Assembly: GCA_021780275.1 (NCBI GenBank)
Contig: JAJXZC010000264.1
Coordinates: 1 to 5,054 of the forward strand
DNA: 5,054 bases
Reading direction: 5' to 3'
From: Pseudomonadota bacterium
GTDB lineage: Bacteria; Pseudomonadota; Alphaproteobacteria; Parvibaculales; Parvibaculaceae
Of this stretch, positions 4,762-5,054 are shown in pieces. The notes under the pieces are model-generated. The model made no database searches, was not told the DNA's origin, and saw nothing but the letters and a program-made list of their open reading frames with translations. The translations under genes and the position numbers were made by a program. The number at the start of each line of letters is the position of its first letter. Within the stretch, counting starts at the first letter, position 1.

Positions 4762-5054
4762 TGGCGAAGTCGAGCCGGGCGGCATTCTTCGCGGTCATCG
4801 CGGCACTCGCTCCCGCCTGCGCGCATGCGGAGGATCTCTCGCTGCGCGGCACGATCGAGCCAGAGCTGCGTCTCTTCACGCAATCGGCGAGCAGCGCCCG
4901 CCAGAAGGACACGGATATATCCGTGTCCGGCGAGTTGACCGGCAAATACATGTGGGGCGACGGCGACCAGTCGCTCATCGTCACGCCTTTCGCGCGGCTC
5001 GACCAGCGCGACAGCCGCCGCACTCATTGGGATCTGCGCGAGGCGCGCTACGGC
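4761..5054 (+). CDS. Secreted probable outer-membrane beta-barrel protein, 3' partial
   Basis: An open frame from ATG 4761 to the window end, 98 residues, without a stop. The start overlaps the TGA of the LolA-like gene (TGATG), and GAAAGGG at 4747-4753 gives 7-nt spacing, so translation is probably coupled. Residues 1-23 are a signal peptide: Lys3 and Arg6, a hydrophobic core FFAVIAALAP, and cleavage after AHA. Cys20 is not in a good lipobox, so a lipoprotein is less likely. The mature part begins with LRGTIEPELRLF (28-39), followed by ISVSGELTGKYMW (53-65), SLIVTPFARLDQRDS (71-85) and THWDLREARYG (88-98). These alternating strands with charged turns and aromatic residues resemble the first strands of an outer-membrane barrel. 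The LREA segment resembles outer-membrane proteins I know from beside LolA-like and MMPL genes, but this is recollection rather than a search. Export or lipid traffic through the envelope is the inferred role. Confidence 0.8.
   Translation, partial: MAKSSRAAFFAVIAALAPACAHAEDLSLRGTIEPELRLFTQSASSARQKDTDISVSGELTGKYMWGDGDQSLIVTPFARLDQRDSRRTHWDLREARYG
4907..4928 (+). repeat. Perfect 22-bp palindrome inside the beta-barrel gene
   Basis: The half-site GGACACGGATA (4907-4917) is followed directly by its exact reverse complement (4918-4928), with ATATAT at the centre. As RNA it would give a 9-bp stem with a four-base UAUA loop. CGCC just upstream (4899-4902) can pair with GGCG just downstream (4929-4932) across a four-base bulge. 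It encodes residues 49-56 (KDTDISVS) of the barrel protein. It could be an operator, a hairpin affecting the mRNA, or chance. Confidence 0.6.

Noticed and set aside
3910..4785. A 291-codon minus-strand open frame opposite the LolA-like gene
   Set aside because: It mirrors the codons of a recognisable secreted protein and has no motif, ribosome site or signal of its own.

Overview
The window is GC-rich and densely packed, and every gene I can support lies on the + strand. Codon choice (strong G/C at third positions), short Shine-Dalgarno-led gaps and the protein families suggest an alphaproteobacterium, perhaps a lipid- or hydrocarbon-degrading one resembling Parvibaculum. That organism call is inference from protein style, not from a marker gene.

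Layout. Positions 1-2212 look like one transcription unit: the 3' part of a DUF35 (zinc ribbon plus OB-fold) protein, a non-canonical SCP2/Ltp-type thiolase-like protein starting 4 nt after it, and a two-module VOC (glyoxalase-fold) protein 17 nt further on. DUF35 and thiolase-like proteins form mixed complexes in known systems, so the first two genes probably encode one acyl-CoA carbon-carbon bond enzyme. A 96-nt gap with a weak -10-like element and a small hairpin precedes upp (uracil phosphoribosyltransferase). A GTG-started TauD/TfdA-type 2-oxoglutarate/Fe(II) dioxygenase follows upp after 24 nt.

The next gap (3809-3927) holds a possible promoter and a 9-bp hairpin followed by T residues. 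It separates upp-tauD from a two-gene envelope unit: a periplasmic LolA-like 'outer membrane lipoprotein-sorting protein' and, overlapping it by one base, the beginning of a secreted protein that looks like an outer-membrane beta-barrel and is cut by the window end. Such pairs often accompany MMPL/RND exporters, so an exporter gene may lie just downstream.

The most striking non-coding signal is a perfect 22-bp palindrome (4907-4928) inside the beta-barrel gene. Other points worth a second look are the departures of the thiolase-like protein from canonical catalytic motifs, the changed PRPP loop of Upp (ATANS), and the loss of most expected metal ligands in the VOC protein. I saw no tRNA, rRNA, CRISPR array, insertion sequence or defence system, and no obvious undescribed system.
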